Shown: piece after piece, positions 32,260 to 39,659 of the stretch
How positions within the stretch are numbered: position 1 is the stretch's first letter
Layout: each line of letters begins with the position of its first letter
Assembly (NCBI GenBank): GCA_947629985.1
Contig: CANRFV010000013.1
Location: forward strand, 1-40,506
DNA: 40,506 bases
Direction: 5' to 3'
Origin: an uncultured Clostridia bacterium
GTDB lineage: Bacteria; Bacillota; Clostridia; Christensenellales; CAG-314
The notes under the pieces: model-generated
Databases searched by the model: none
Told to the model about the DNA's origin: nothing
Seen by the model: the letters and a program-made list of their open reading frames with translations, nothing else
Program-made: the position numbers and the translations under genes

Positions 32260-32417
32260 GTTACCACATTATTACTTATATTACCAAAATGTACACATAA
32301 TCTATCGGTAGATTGATGTGTCTTTTCTCAGCAAGTACATTTTGGTGGGTAATAGTGTGGTAACTATCGGGACACGCGTCTACAAGTGTCGTTTCGGTAG
32401 AGACGGCACTTTTTTTG
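32260..32417 (+). ncRNA. Rod-like structured RNA 1 with its own promoter and terminator
   Basis: A predicted transcript of about 155 nt starts in a long rod: 32260-32275 pairs with 32349-32364 (16 bp, one G-U), then after a 7-nt bulge ACCAAAATGTAC 32283-32294 pairs with GTACATTTTGGT 32335-32346 (12 bp, perfect), then an apical hairpin with a TCGG loop (about 32295-32321) and a 13-nt one-sided bulge. It ends in a terminator (32384-32411 plus T). A competing hairpin GACAC 32371-32375 / GTGTC 32386-32390 would consume the 5' side of the terminator stem. The rod with a one-sided central bulge recalls 6S RNA, but this was not established. The next RNA unit, 130 bases on, has the same layout and nearly the same terminator. 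Confidence 0.7.
32384..32417 (+). terminator. Terminator of rod RNA 1
   Basis: AAGTGTCGTTTC/GAGACGGCACTT with GGTA loop, then T-tract. Nearly identical to the terminator at 32679-32709. Confidence 0.88.
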
Positions 32418-32513
32418 TTGTTAATTACGTCTGGTGCGCGCGGCGTGGCGTTTGCGTGCGGCAGGCGCAACTATCGGCAACTATATGCGCGGGGCAAAGT
32501 CAGGCTTTATTTG

Positions 32514-32542
32514 TTGACTTTTGTGTCGCCATATTGTACAAT
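32514..32542 (+). promoter_or_regulatory. Sigma-A promoter of rod RNA 2 and the LRR lipoprotein gene
   Basis: TTGACT (32514-32519), 17-bp spacer, TACAAT (32537-32542). It is the only promoter seen for the lipoprotein gene. Confidence 0.85.
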
Positions 32543-32547
32543 ACAAT

Positions 32548-32709
32548 TGCGACGCAGTTTAATATAATTTGCTTGGAACAAACTTTACTTAGGTAGAGTG
32601 TTCCTTATTCGCCATACAAATTTCCAGGCAAATTGTATTGTAAACTAGTGTCGCAGCTACGCGAATAGGCGCTTTACAGGTGCCGTTTCGCAAGAGACGG
32701 CACTTTTTT
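32548..32709 (+). promoter_or_regulatory. Rod-like leader RNA 2 with switchable terminator
   Basis: The transcript begins with a strand that pairs far downstream: TGCGAC 32548-32553 with GTCGCA 32650-32655, AGTTTA 32556-32561 with TAAACT 32641-32646, AATTTGC 32566-32572 with GCAAATT 32628-32634. Inside is a hairpin GGAAC...GTTCC (about 32575-32603). A terminator (32679-32709) stands just before the coding sequence, and GGCGC 32668-32672 / GTGCC 32680-32684 is a competing pair. As there is no room for a promoter between terminator and gene, the lipoprotein gene depends on read-through: an attenuator or riboswitch is inferred. Ligand or signal unknown. Confidence 0.68.
32679..32709 (+). terminator. 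Leader terminator before the LRR lipoprotein gene
   Basis: GTGCCGTTTC 32680-32689, GCAA loop, GAGACGGCAC 32694-32703, then six T. Confidence 0.88.
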
Positions 32710-32734
32710 ATTACATTACAAAAGGAGACGAATT

Positions 32735-34657
32735 ATGAAGAACTCACGCAAACTTATTTTGATCGTGTTGCTTGCGCTGTTGCTAATTGCGGCAATAACC
32801 GTTGCGGCTTGCACGCCCGACGATCCTACGCACCAACACACTTTTGCACAAGAGTGGAGCAGCAACCAATCCGAGCATTGGCACGCAGCCACTTGCGGAC
32901 ACGATGTAACGTCCGACCGCGCGGCGCACAATTTCGGCACGGACGACGTGTGCGATACCTGCGGCTACACCAAGGGGCAGGGCGGCGGTGGTAACCAAAG
33001 CGGCGGAGACACCCCTACGCACCAACATACATTTGCCGAACAGTGGAGCATTAGCGACGCCGAACATTGGCATGCCGCCACTTGTGATCACGATGTAACG
33101 GCAGATAACGCCGCACATACATTGGTAAATAACGTTTGTTCGGTATGCGGCTACCAAAACAATGTCAATTGGGACGACTTTACTTTCGAACGATCCGACG
33201 ACGGTTATATATTGACAAAATATAACGGTACAGCCGCGCACGTCAACATTCCCGATACCTACAACGACATGCCTGTTGTGGGTATAGGTAAAGAAGCCTT
33301 TTGTGAGTGTGAAAGTCTTATATCGGTAACAATTCCGAACAGAGTAAAAATTATAGATGGGAATAGCGACGAAGAAATCGGCGCTTTCGAATCCTGCTAT
33401 AATCTTACCACTGTAAATTTCGGTGCAAACAGCCAACTTGAAAGTATAGGTGATTTCGCTTTCATATTTTGCTACAGTCTTACATCAATAACTATACCCG
33501 ACAGCGTAACGAGTATAGGCGATAGCGCTTTCGGCGATTGCTTCCATCTTACATCAATAACCATACCAGATAGCGTAACAAGTATAGACGATTTGGCTTT
33601 TGCCGAGTGTTTCAAGATTACATCAATAATCATTCCAGATAGCGTAACAAGCATAGGCGAGGGAATTTTCTACTATTGTTTTTCTGCGGTAATTTACTGT
33701 GAAGCGTCGGAACAGCAGTCGGGTTGGAATTCGGTTTGGAATGTAGTTGATGATAACAGTTGTTGTCCTGTCATATGGAATTACAATCAAAATAACGTTG
33801 CCGATGACGGCTGTGTATACGATACTGTGGACGGTATACGCTATGGTTTCAAGGATAGCCAAGCAAAAGTATATGGCAACAATTATTCCGGCGATGTTAC
33901 AATACCGTCAACTGTTGAATATCAAGATAAAGATTATACAGTAAAAAGTATAAGTGATGGCGCTTTCGTATATTGCCTTGATTTGACGTCGGTAATCATT
34001 CCCGACGGAATAATCGACATTGGTGGTTACGCCTTCGGCAAGTGCAACAGTCTTACATCGATAACCATTCCCAATAGCGTAAAAACGATTGGCGAAGTCG
34101 CTTTTGCCGATTGTGAAAATTTGCAAAGCATTTATTACAACGGTTCAATTGCCGATTGGTGCGAAGTTGACAGCGTAGATTCTCTGATATATGACACAGA
34201 CAATTTCTACATAAAGAAAAACGGCTTATGGCAAAAACTTACCGATATTACACATCTTGAAATTCCCGACGGCGTTACTAAAATAGGCGACTGCGCTTTT
34301 GCCGGTTGTAGCAATCTTACATCAATCACTATTCCTGATAGCGTAACAAGTATAGGCAATGGCGCTTTCAGGGGTTGCTACAGTCTTACATCAATAACCA
34401 TACCGGACAGCGTAACAAGTATTGGCGATTACGCTTTCTACAATTGCTACAGTCTTACATCAATATTTATTCCTAGACGTGTTACGAATATTGGTTGGAA
34501 TGCCTTTAGGAGTTGCGACAATCTTACCATTTACGTTGAAGTAGCAGAAAAACCATCAGGTTGGGATTCCGATTGGAATTATTCATTTTCATCAAACGGT
34601 GATATTTATTGCCCCGTTGTTTGGGGTGCTACGCGCCAGGACGCCGAACAACACTGA
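32735..34657 (+). CDS. BspA-type leucine-rich-repeat surface lipoprotein
   Basis: A basic, hydrophobic signal peptide ends in lipobox VAAC with the lipidated Cys at residue 26, so the protein should be anchored on the outer face of the membrane. Two copies of a His/Cys-rich module follow (about 34-78 and 97-140: HQHTFA, EHWHAATC, CxxCGY), which may bind metal. The rest is BspA-like LRR_5 repeats of about 23 residues (ITIPDSVTSIGDSAF-type) in two blocks, with nearly identical 69-bp DNA units. A binding or adhesion role is inferred. AAAGGAG precedes ATG 32735. Expression should depend on read-through of leader RNA 2. The repeats make slippage or recombination likely. Confidence 0.9.
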   Translation: MKNSRKLILIVLLALLLIAAITVAACTPDDPTHQHTFAQEWSSNQSEHWHAATCGHDVTSDRAAHNFGTDDVCDTCGYTKGQGGGGNQSGGDTPTHQHTFAEQWSISDAEHWHAATCDHDVTADNAAHTLVNNVCSVCGYQNNVNWDDFTFERSDDGYILTKYNGTAAHVNIPDTYNDMPVVGIGKEAFCECESLISVTIPNRVKIIDGNSDEEIGAFESCYNLTTVNFGANSQLESIGDFAFIFCYSLTSITIPDSVTSIGDSAFGDCFHLTSITIPDSVTSIDDLAFAECFKITSIIIPDSVTSIGEGIFYYCFSAVIYCEASEQQSGWNSVWNVVDDNSCCPVIWNYNQNNVADDGCVYDTVDGIRYGFKDSQAKVYGNNYSGDVTIPSTVEYQDKDYTVKSISDGAFVYCLDLTSVIIPDGIIDIGGYAFGKCNSLTSITIPNSVKTIGEVAFADCENLQSIYYNGSIADWCEVDSVDSLIYDTDNFYIKKNGLWQKLTDITHLEIPDGVTKIGDCAFAGCSNLTSITIPDSVTSIGNGAFRGCYSLTSITIPDSVTSIGDYAFYNCYSLTSIFIPRRVTNIGWNAFRSCDNLTIYVEVAEKPSGWDSDWNYSFSSNGDIYCPVVWGATRQDAEQH

Positions 34658-34714
34658 CCGATCTAATGGGGAAATCCCACTGCAAAAACACACCCCGCAT
34701 TTTACCCAAAATCA

Positions 34715-34750
34715 ACAGCCCTTGCGCAATGCCGCGCAAGGGCTGTTTGT
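34715..34750. terminator. Terminator between the LRR gene and the IlvD-like gene
   Basis: Perfect 13-bp stem (34715-34727 with 34734-34746) with a 6-nt loop, followed by TTTGT on the plus strand. It may also serve the minus-strand gene. Confidence 0.85.
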
Positions 34751-34778
34751 CCGTTTGTTCAATTGTTGCAATTCGTCG

Positions 34779-36428
34779 TTATTTCGTCTTTTTGTAAACG
34801 CAGCCTTCCACGGCGGTAGAGCAGGTTTTTGCCCAATTTTTGAGATAAAAGTTGCCGTAATTGCCCACGCCCACGTCGCTGTCGCGGTAGCGTTGGCTAA
34901 GTTCCTTTACCTTTATGTCGCAACTTATTTTGCCCTTGGGTATGCTTATTTCTATTTCGTCGCCGTCCTGCAACACGCCAAAGAGATTTTGTTCGCCCGT
35001 TTCGGGAGTGATGTGTCCCACAACAAAGCCGTTGTAAAAGTCGGCTATCCGTCCGTCGGTAATAACGGCAACTTTGCTTTCCAAATCGAACCCTTTAAGA
35101 ATTGCCAGCGACGAGTAAATTTCGCGCATGCCGGGGCCGCTTTTGGGTCCTTCGCCGCGTATTACAAGCACGTCGCCCGCCTTTATTTCGCGGTGGAGCA
35201 GTGCGTCAACAGCCATTTCTTCGTTGACGTACACCTTTGCCGTGCCCGTAAACGAACTGTTGTTGCCGCGATATTGCACAAATGCGCCGCTTTCGGCAAC
35301 GTTGCCGTAAATAACGCGCAGCGGCGACGACGGCGCCAAACACTTGTCCGCAGGGCGTATTACCTTTGCGTTTTTTACCGTAACGTTGCGCAAAACTTCC
35401 GCCAGAGTAACGTCGTCGTTTACGTAAACGTCGCCTTTTATCAATTGCGCGTCCAGCAACTGTTTCAGCACAGCGTAAACGCCGCCCGCGGCGCTGAATT
35501 GCGTCATAATACAGCGGCTGTCGTCATCGCGCCCCAACAGTAGCGGTGTGCTTTTTGCCAGGTCGCCTATCGTTTTGAAAGTAAGGTTTTTTATGCCCAA
35601 TTCTTTGGCTACGGCAATTATATTAAGCATACTTGTCGAACTGCCGCCGCAAGCCAAGTCGGCAATTACGGCGTTGGTAAGGTTAGCCTGCGTAAGCGAT
35701 CTGCGCGGAGTAAACTTGTCGTCTGCAAATTTTACCGCAAGTTCGCCCGTTTTGTAGGCGATGTTTTTGCGCTCGACCGACATTGCGCTTGCCGTGCCGT
35801 TGCCTTTTACCGCCAAACCTACCGTTTCGAGCATGCAATTGAAACTGTTTGCGCCGTATCTTGCGCAGTCGGTACCGCACACCAGCGGCAGAGCGTTGTC
35901 AATTTCGTCTATATTGTCGTAATTGGTGCGCCCTGTTTTTATTTTGGCTATCTGTTCAAAAAAGTGTTCAAAGCCGTGTTCCTTGCGTTGGTAAACAATG
36001 GGGCTCATTGTGCCGCCGCAAACAAATGCGCACGGGATATTTACGCGTATTGCGCCCAACAGCATACCCGCAACGATGTTCGGCTCGCTTGCAACAAATA
36101 CCAGCCCGTCGTAAAAGTCGTTTGCGCAAATAAGTTCTACGGCGTTTGCGGTAAGATCGCGCGAAGGCAAGTCGTATTTGGTGGATTGCGTGCCGTGCAA
36201 AGCGGTGCAATCTATGGACGATACGTACGCGGTTTTGCACGAAGCGCCGCTTGCCAATATGCCTTCACGCACGTGTTGGCAAATCTCGTCAAGATCTTTG
36301 TGCGCCACAGTGGTGGCGTTTTGCGCCGAAATTATGCCGATAAGGGGTTTTTCCGCGTCCAAAGACAGACAATTTGCCATTGCTTTTTGCGGTAATTTGT
36401 CTAATTGTTCAATAAATTCCCGTAACAT
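34779..36428 (-). CDS. IlvD/Edd-family protein with degraded active site
   Basis: Clearly related over its whole length (549 residues) to dihydroxy-acid and phosphogluconate dehydratases: LPSRDLTANAVE (about 87-98), IRVNIPCAFVCGGTMSP (about 127-143), a TDCARYGANSFNCMLE block (186-201) and GEGPKSGPGMREIY near the C-terminus. Key residues are missing. The first cluster Cys (PCNxH) reads TVAHKD. The CDK motif that supplies the second cluster Cys and the Mg-binding Asp/Lys reads SEPN (114-117). The catalytic-Ser motif DGRFSGG reads DGRIADF. Only Cys188 of the third site remains. It probably does not hold the Fe-S cluster or dehydrate. ATG 36428 has GAGG upstream. Open frame and selection-like conservation elsewhere argue for a new role rather than a pseudogene. 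Confidence 0.85.
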   Translation of the reverse strand: MLREFIEQLDKLPQKAMANCLSLDAEKPLIGIISAQNATTVAHKDLDEICQHVREGILASGASCKTAYVSSIDCTALHGTQSTKYDLPSRDLTANAVELICANDFYDGLVFVASEPNIVAGMLLGAIRVNIPCAFVCGGTMSPIVYQRKEHGFEHFFEQIAKIKTGRTNYDNIDEIDNALPLVCGTDCARYGANSFNCMLETVGLAVKGNGTASAMSVERKNIAYKTGELAVKFADDKFTPRRSLTQANLTNAVIADLACGGSSTSMLNIIAVAKELGIKNLTFKTIGDLAKSTPLLLGRDDDSRCIMTQFSAAGGVYAVLKQLLDAQLIKGDVYVNDDVTLAEVLRNVTVKNAKVIRPADKCLAPSSPLRVIYGNVAESGAFVQYRGNNSSFTGTAKVYVNEEMAVDALLHREIKAGDVLVIRGEGPKSGPGMREIYSSLAILKGFDLESKVAVITDGRIADFYNGFVVGHITPETGEQNLFGVLQDGDEIEISIPKGKISCDIKVKELSQRYRDSDVGVGNYGNFYLKNWAKTCSTAVEGCVYKKTK

Positions 36429-36595
36429 ACAATACCTCAATAATATTTTATAACTTAGTTATTGCCTTGTCAACTTCAATATCGGTATAAATGAATTATT
36501 TTAAGAACAAACTAACTAAAAAAGTTCCGTAACCGCAAGGCAAGCGCGGCGCGGTAATTTTTCGTTGGGGCGGCGTTACCGCAAGGGGGTGCAAT

Positions 36596-37366
36596 ATGAA
36601 CAAAAAAGTTATTATTTGCGGCGTGGATACGTCCGCTTTGCCCAAACTGACGCAAAAACAAGCCAACGATTTGCTTGTGCAAATAAGCCAAGGCGACGCG
36701 CAGGCGCGCAATTATTTTATCAATTGCAATTTGCGCTTGGTGCTTTCCATAGTAAAGCGGTATTCGTACCGAGTTGACAACCCCGACGATCTGTTTCAAA
36801 TAGGCTGCGTGGGCTTAATAAAGGCGGTGGACAACTTCAAAGTGGACGTCGGCGTGTGTTTTTCCACCTACGCCGTGCCCATGATAATAGGCGAAATACG
36901 GCGTTTTTTGCGCGAAGGCTCTATGCGCGTAAGCCGCGGAATACGCGACGTTGCCTACCGTGCGCTGCAAACGCGCGAACGTCTGGAAAGCGAAAGCGCG
37001 GGCGAAGCGTCTATCGACCGAATTGCCGAAGAAATGCAGTTGCCCGTGTACAAGGTACTGTATTGTCTTGACGCGATAAGCGACCCTATTTCCCTTTCGG
37101 AAACGGTTTACAGCGACGAAGAAGACAGCGTAACGTTGCAAGACCACATTTCCGACGGCAAGTGTTCCGAAGGTATCTGGGCGGAAAACGTTACCTTGTT
37201 CGACGCGCTGTCGTCGCTGGACGACAAAGAAAGGAATATCTTGCTGAAGAGATATTTCGAAGGCAAAACGCAAATGGAAGTCTCGCGCGAGATAGGGCTT
37301 AGTCAGGCGCAGGTATCGCGGTTGGAAAAGAACGCAATGACGCATTTGCGCAGCGAAATGGTGTAA
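36596..37366 (+). CDS. sigG: RNA polymerase sporulation sigma factor SigG
   Basis: Late forespore-specific sigma factor. The 256 residues begin with the SigG-specific N-terminus ICGVDTSALPKL (residues 7-18), then region 2 (NLRLVLSIVKRY, DDLFQIGCVGLIKAVDNF, FSTYAVPMIIGEIRRFLRE), region 3, and region 4 with QMEVSREIGLSQAQVSRLE (helix-turn-helix). The N-terminal signature separates it from SigF, encoded 0.7 kb away on the other strand. AAGGGGG precedes ATG 36596. The upstream region holds an inverted repeat (GCGGTAA/TTACCGC) that may fold in the leader; a forespore promoter was not identified with confidence. Confidence 0.96.
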   Translation: MNKKVIICGVDTSALPKLTQKQANDLLVQISQGDAQARNYFINCNLRLVLSIVKRYSYRVDNPDDLFQIGCVGLIKAVDNFKVDVGVCFSTYAVPMIIGEIRRFLREGSMRVSRGIRDVAYRALQTRERLESESAGEASIDRIAEEMQLPVYKVLYCLDAISDPISLSETVYSDEEDSVTLQDHISDGKCSEGIWAENVTLFDALSSLDDKERNILLKRYFEGKTQMEVSREIGLSQAQVSRLEKNAMTHLRSEMV

Positions 37367-37427
37367 AAAAACGTAAAATTTTGTACTAAACCGCCGTTGT
37401 AAATATTATTTTATAACGGAGCAAATT

Positions 37428-37742
37428 ATGGAAATCAGTTACAGCGAACTTCGCACGAAAGAAGTGGTAAATTTACAAAACGGCGCGCGAATGGGCAGGT
37501 TGATCGACCTGATAATCGATACCAACGGCAAAAACGTATTGGGAATAGTCGTCCCCGGCGCGCACAAATTTTTCAAAGCGGCGGAAGATATATTTATTCC
37601 TTGGTGCAATATCAGCAAGATAGGTAGCGATACCATTTTGGTGTCGCTTGATATGGCTTCTTTGACGGGCGTAACCAAGTCTGCCGAGATGAATATCGGC
37701 GACGGAGCGGAGCAAGAAGAGCCGCATAACGACTATTTGTAA
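37428..37742 (+). CDS. YlmC/YmxH-family PRC-barrel sporulation protein
   Basis: Small PRC-barrel protein (104 residues) of the YlmC/YmxH family found in endospore-formers, function not established. It begins with the family pattern SYSELRTKEVVNLQNGARMG, continues with DLIIDTNGKNVLGIVVPG and FIPWCNISKIGSDTILV, and ends with an acidic tail (DGAEQEEPHNDYL). CGGAG lies 9 bases before ATG 37428. It follows sigG by 61 bases, as in many Clostridia, suggesting shared forespore expression; a separate promoter cannot be excluded. Confidence 0.9.
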   Translation: MEISYSELRTKEVVNLQNGARMGRLIDLIIDTNGKNVLGIVVPGAHKFFKAAEDIFIPWCNISKIGSDTILVSLDMASLTGVTKSAEMNIGDGAEQEEPHNDYL

Positions 37743-38024
37743 TCGAACAATAACGGTTTTCGGCAAAATACATAATACTATTTTACACATAGTATTTTTG
37801 CCCGCGGCATTGCGCCCGCATTTTCCGCCGCAGGGGTGCGGGCAATATCGGCGCCGCAAAGGTTGCGTTTGTGTACGCCCGTTTGCCCTTTTGCGGGCGC
37901 ATAACGACTTGCGTTTGTATTGCGTAAGCCGTTTTTTGTGCGCAAATTGCAGGTGCGGCGGCGTTTTGCTCTTAACTGTGCGCCGCTTGCTATGCGGCGT
38001 GTGTGCAGGAATTATTTTCCGTAT
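37743..38024. other. Convergent intergenic region with palindrome copy 5 and GC-rich hairpins
   Basis: Between the ylmC-like and sigF genes, whose 3' ends face each other. It holds the dispersed palindrome (37761-37795), an 8-bp perfect inverted repeat TTGCCCGC 37798-37805 / GCGGGCAA 37838-37845 and CGCCGC 37981-37986 / GCGGCG 37994-37999. No classic terminator with a T-tract and no gene. Confidence 0.55.
37761..37795 (+). repeat. Dispersed palindromic element, copy 5
   Basis: GGCAAAATA left flank, then ATACTAT-TTTACAC-ATAGTAT (37775-37795), perfect arms, between converging genes. Confidence 0.72.
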
Positions 38025-38747
38025 CTACTTTTCGTACAGTTCGCGCAGTTTAAGCAAAATTCGGTTTTCCAACCGCGAAATCTGCACCTGCGACACGCCC
38101 ATTTTGCGCGCAATTTCGCCCTGCGTCATATCTCGGAAATAGCGCATTATTACAATTTTTTGTTCGCGCTCGCTCAGTTTGGACAGCATATCTTTCAGTA
38201 TCAATTTGTCTATCATTTTTTTGTCTTGGTCGGTAGGCAATTTTTCTATCAGTTCTATTTGTTTGCCGTCGCGGTCGTTGGTGGTTTCGTACAGCGAAAC
38301 GGGCAGTTTGGTGGCGTCCAAGGCAAAAACAACTTCGCTCGGTTCTATTTCGAAATGCCGCGCAATATCTTCTACGGTAGGGTTTTCGTTGCCGTTTTTT
38401 ATTTGCTCGTCTACGTACTTGGTAATTTTTGCCGACAAACTTTTCAGCGATCGCGAAACTTTAAGGTATCCGTCGTCGCGCATATACCGTTTTATTTCGC
38501 CCAAAATCATCGGCACGGCGTACGTCGAAAAGCGCACGTTGTGTTCGTACGAAAAGTTTTTTATCGATTTAAGCAACCCGATGCCCGCAATCTGGTACAG
38601 ATCGTCGTACTCAATATGTTTGCCCAGGTAGCGTTTTATTATGCTTTTTAATAGCGGCGCGTTTTCGGTAAGCAAAGTTGTGGTAGCCGTCTCGTCGCCC
38701 TGTTGCGCTTTGGCTATCAATTCCATCGTTTCTTCGTGGCTAAGCAT
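38025..38747 (-). CDS. sigF: RNA polymerase sporulation sigma factor SigF
   Basis: First forespore-specific sigma factor, held inactive by SpoIIAB. The 240 residues show region 2 (APLLKSIIKRYLGK, YDDLYQIAGIGLLKSIKNF, FSTYAVPMILGEIKRYMRDDG), region 3 and region 4 (QGEIARKMGVSQVQISRLE). Location as the last gene of spoIIAA-spoIIAB-sigF confirms the identity. It starts 9 bases after the spoIIAB stop without a clear ribosome site, so translation is probably coupled. Complete, no odd residues seen. Confidence 0.97.
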   Translation of the reverse strand: MLSHEETMELIAKAQQGDETATTTLLTENAPLLKSIIKRYLGKHIEYDDLYQIAGIGLLKSIKNFSYEHNVRFSTYAVPMILGEIKRYMRDDGYLKVSRSLKSLSAKITKYVDEQIKNGNENPTVEDIARHFEIEPSEVVFALDATKLPVSLYETTNDRDGKQIELIEKLPTDQDKKMIDKLILKDMLSKLSEREQKIVIMRYFRDMTQGEIARKMGVSQVQISRLENRILLKLRELYEK

Positions 38748-38756
38748 AGGCGGTGG

Positions 38757-39176
38757 TCAAATTTTTTTCGTCAAATAAACCGTCGTTTGTCCGGGGTGCG
38801 ATTCGACGTTTACTTCGTCGCAAAAAGCCTGCATTACCGTAAACCCCATACCCGAACGCTCGCCGTTTTGTACAGTGGTGTAAAAGGGTTTCATAGCCTG
38901 TTCCACGTTGTCTATGCCTTTGCCGAAATCGGTAATCTGAACGGTTATGCCGCCTTCGGTTAAGGTACATTCTATTTCGATGGCGCCGCTTTGCTTTCCG
39001 CCGTACGCGTGGACGATACAATTTGTAACGGCTTCCGAAACGGCGGTTTTAAGATCTTCTACCTGTTCGAGCGTGGGGTTGATCTGAGCAAAAAACGCCG
39101 CCACAACACTGCGCGAAAACCCTTCGTTTTGCGATTGCGCCTCAACTGTCAATTTCATTTTGTTTATTTCTGTCAT
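38757..39176 (-). CDS. spoIIAB: Anti-sigma F factor and serine kinase SpoIIAB
   Basis: Binds and inhibits SigF and phosphorylates SpoIIAA. The 139 residues form a GHKL-type ATPase with N-box EAVTNCIVHAYGG, G1-box ITDFGKGI and G2 region RSGMGFTVMQAFCD. GAGG lies 6 bases before ATG 39176, which fixes the start; the TTG at 39188 overlaps that ribosome site and is rejected. Middle gene of the spoIIA operon, 20 bases after spoIIAA. Confidence 0.97.
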   Translation of the reverse strand: MTEINKMKLTVEAQSQNEGFSRSVVAAFFAQINPTLEQVEDLKTAVSEAVTNCIVHAYGGKQSGAIEIECTLTEGGITVQITDFGKGIDNVEQAMKPFYTTVQNGERSGMGFTVMQAFCDEVNVESHPGQTTVYLTKKI

Positions 39177-39196
39177 AATATTCCTCAAATTTTAAT

Positions 39197-39502
39197 TTAT
39201 AATTTGGTAATAATTTCGTACAAGCCCGACATTTTGAATATTTTGTCCACCGTCGGGCTGGGATTGCGCACATATACCGCCTTGTTTTGTTTGCGTATTA
39301 TTTTGTATCTGCCGATAATCACGCCGATCCCCGTCGAATCCATAAACGACATTCGCGACAAATCGAAGATTACGGCGTTGTAATTGTTGTCAGACAGGCA
39401 TGCGTCGATTTTTTTTCGCACAAACTCGGCAGAGTGTTCGTCCAACTCGCCGATAAGTTTGAAAACCAGCGTTGCCCCTTCAAAATTAGTAGATATTTCC
39501 AT
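39197..39502 (-). CDS. spoIIAA: Anti-anti-sigma factor SpoIIAA
   Basis: STAS-domain protein that, when unphosphorylated, releases SigF from SpoIIAB. The 101 residues contain the phosphorylation motif FMDSTGIGVIIGRYK with the target Ser near residue 55; the neighbour reads ST where SS is common. GGAGGCAAGCG precedes ATG 39502. First gene of spoIIAA-spoIIAB-sigF. A sigma-H-type promoter expected for this operon was not recognised upstream; only a weak TCGACA-N16-TACAAA-like pair is visible. Confidence 0.97.
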   Translation of the reverse strand: MEISTNFEGATLVFKLIGELDEHSAEFVRKKIDACLSDNNYNAVIFDLSRMSFMDSTGIGVIIGRYKIIRKQNKAVYVRNPSPTVDKIFKMSGLYEIITKL

Positions 39503-39659
39503 CGCTTGCCTCCGTACAAAATGTTAGTACCTATTGCGGCGATGCTTTTGTATTGTTTTGTAATTTGAAATTAAAAAATGTCGATAAGCGATTATGTAAG
39601 TTTGTTTGCGCGTAAAGTTACAACCGTCGCCCGGGCAGATAGCGCCAAGCGGAACGGCT
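39503..39659. other. Upstream region of the spoIIA operon
   Basis: Non-coding. It should contain the spoIIA promoter on the minus strand, but no clear sigma-H or sigma-A match was seen. Confidence 0.4.

Noticed and set aside
34779-36428. Assignment as functional dihydroxy-acid dehydratase (ilvD)
   Set aside because: Family membership is clear, but two of three cluster Cys, the CDK metal site and the catalytic Ser motif are absent, so the enzyme name is not supported.
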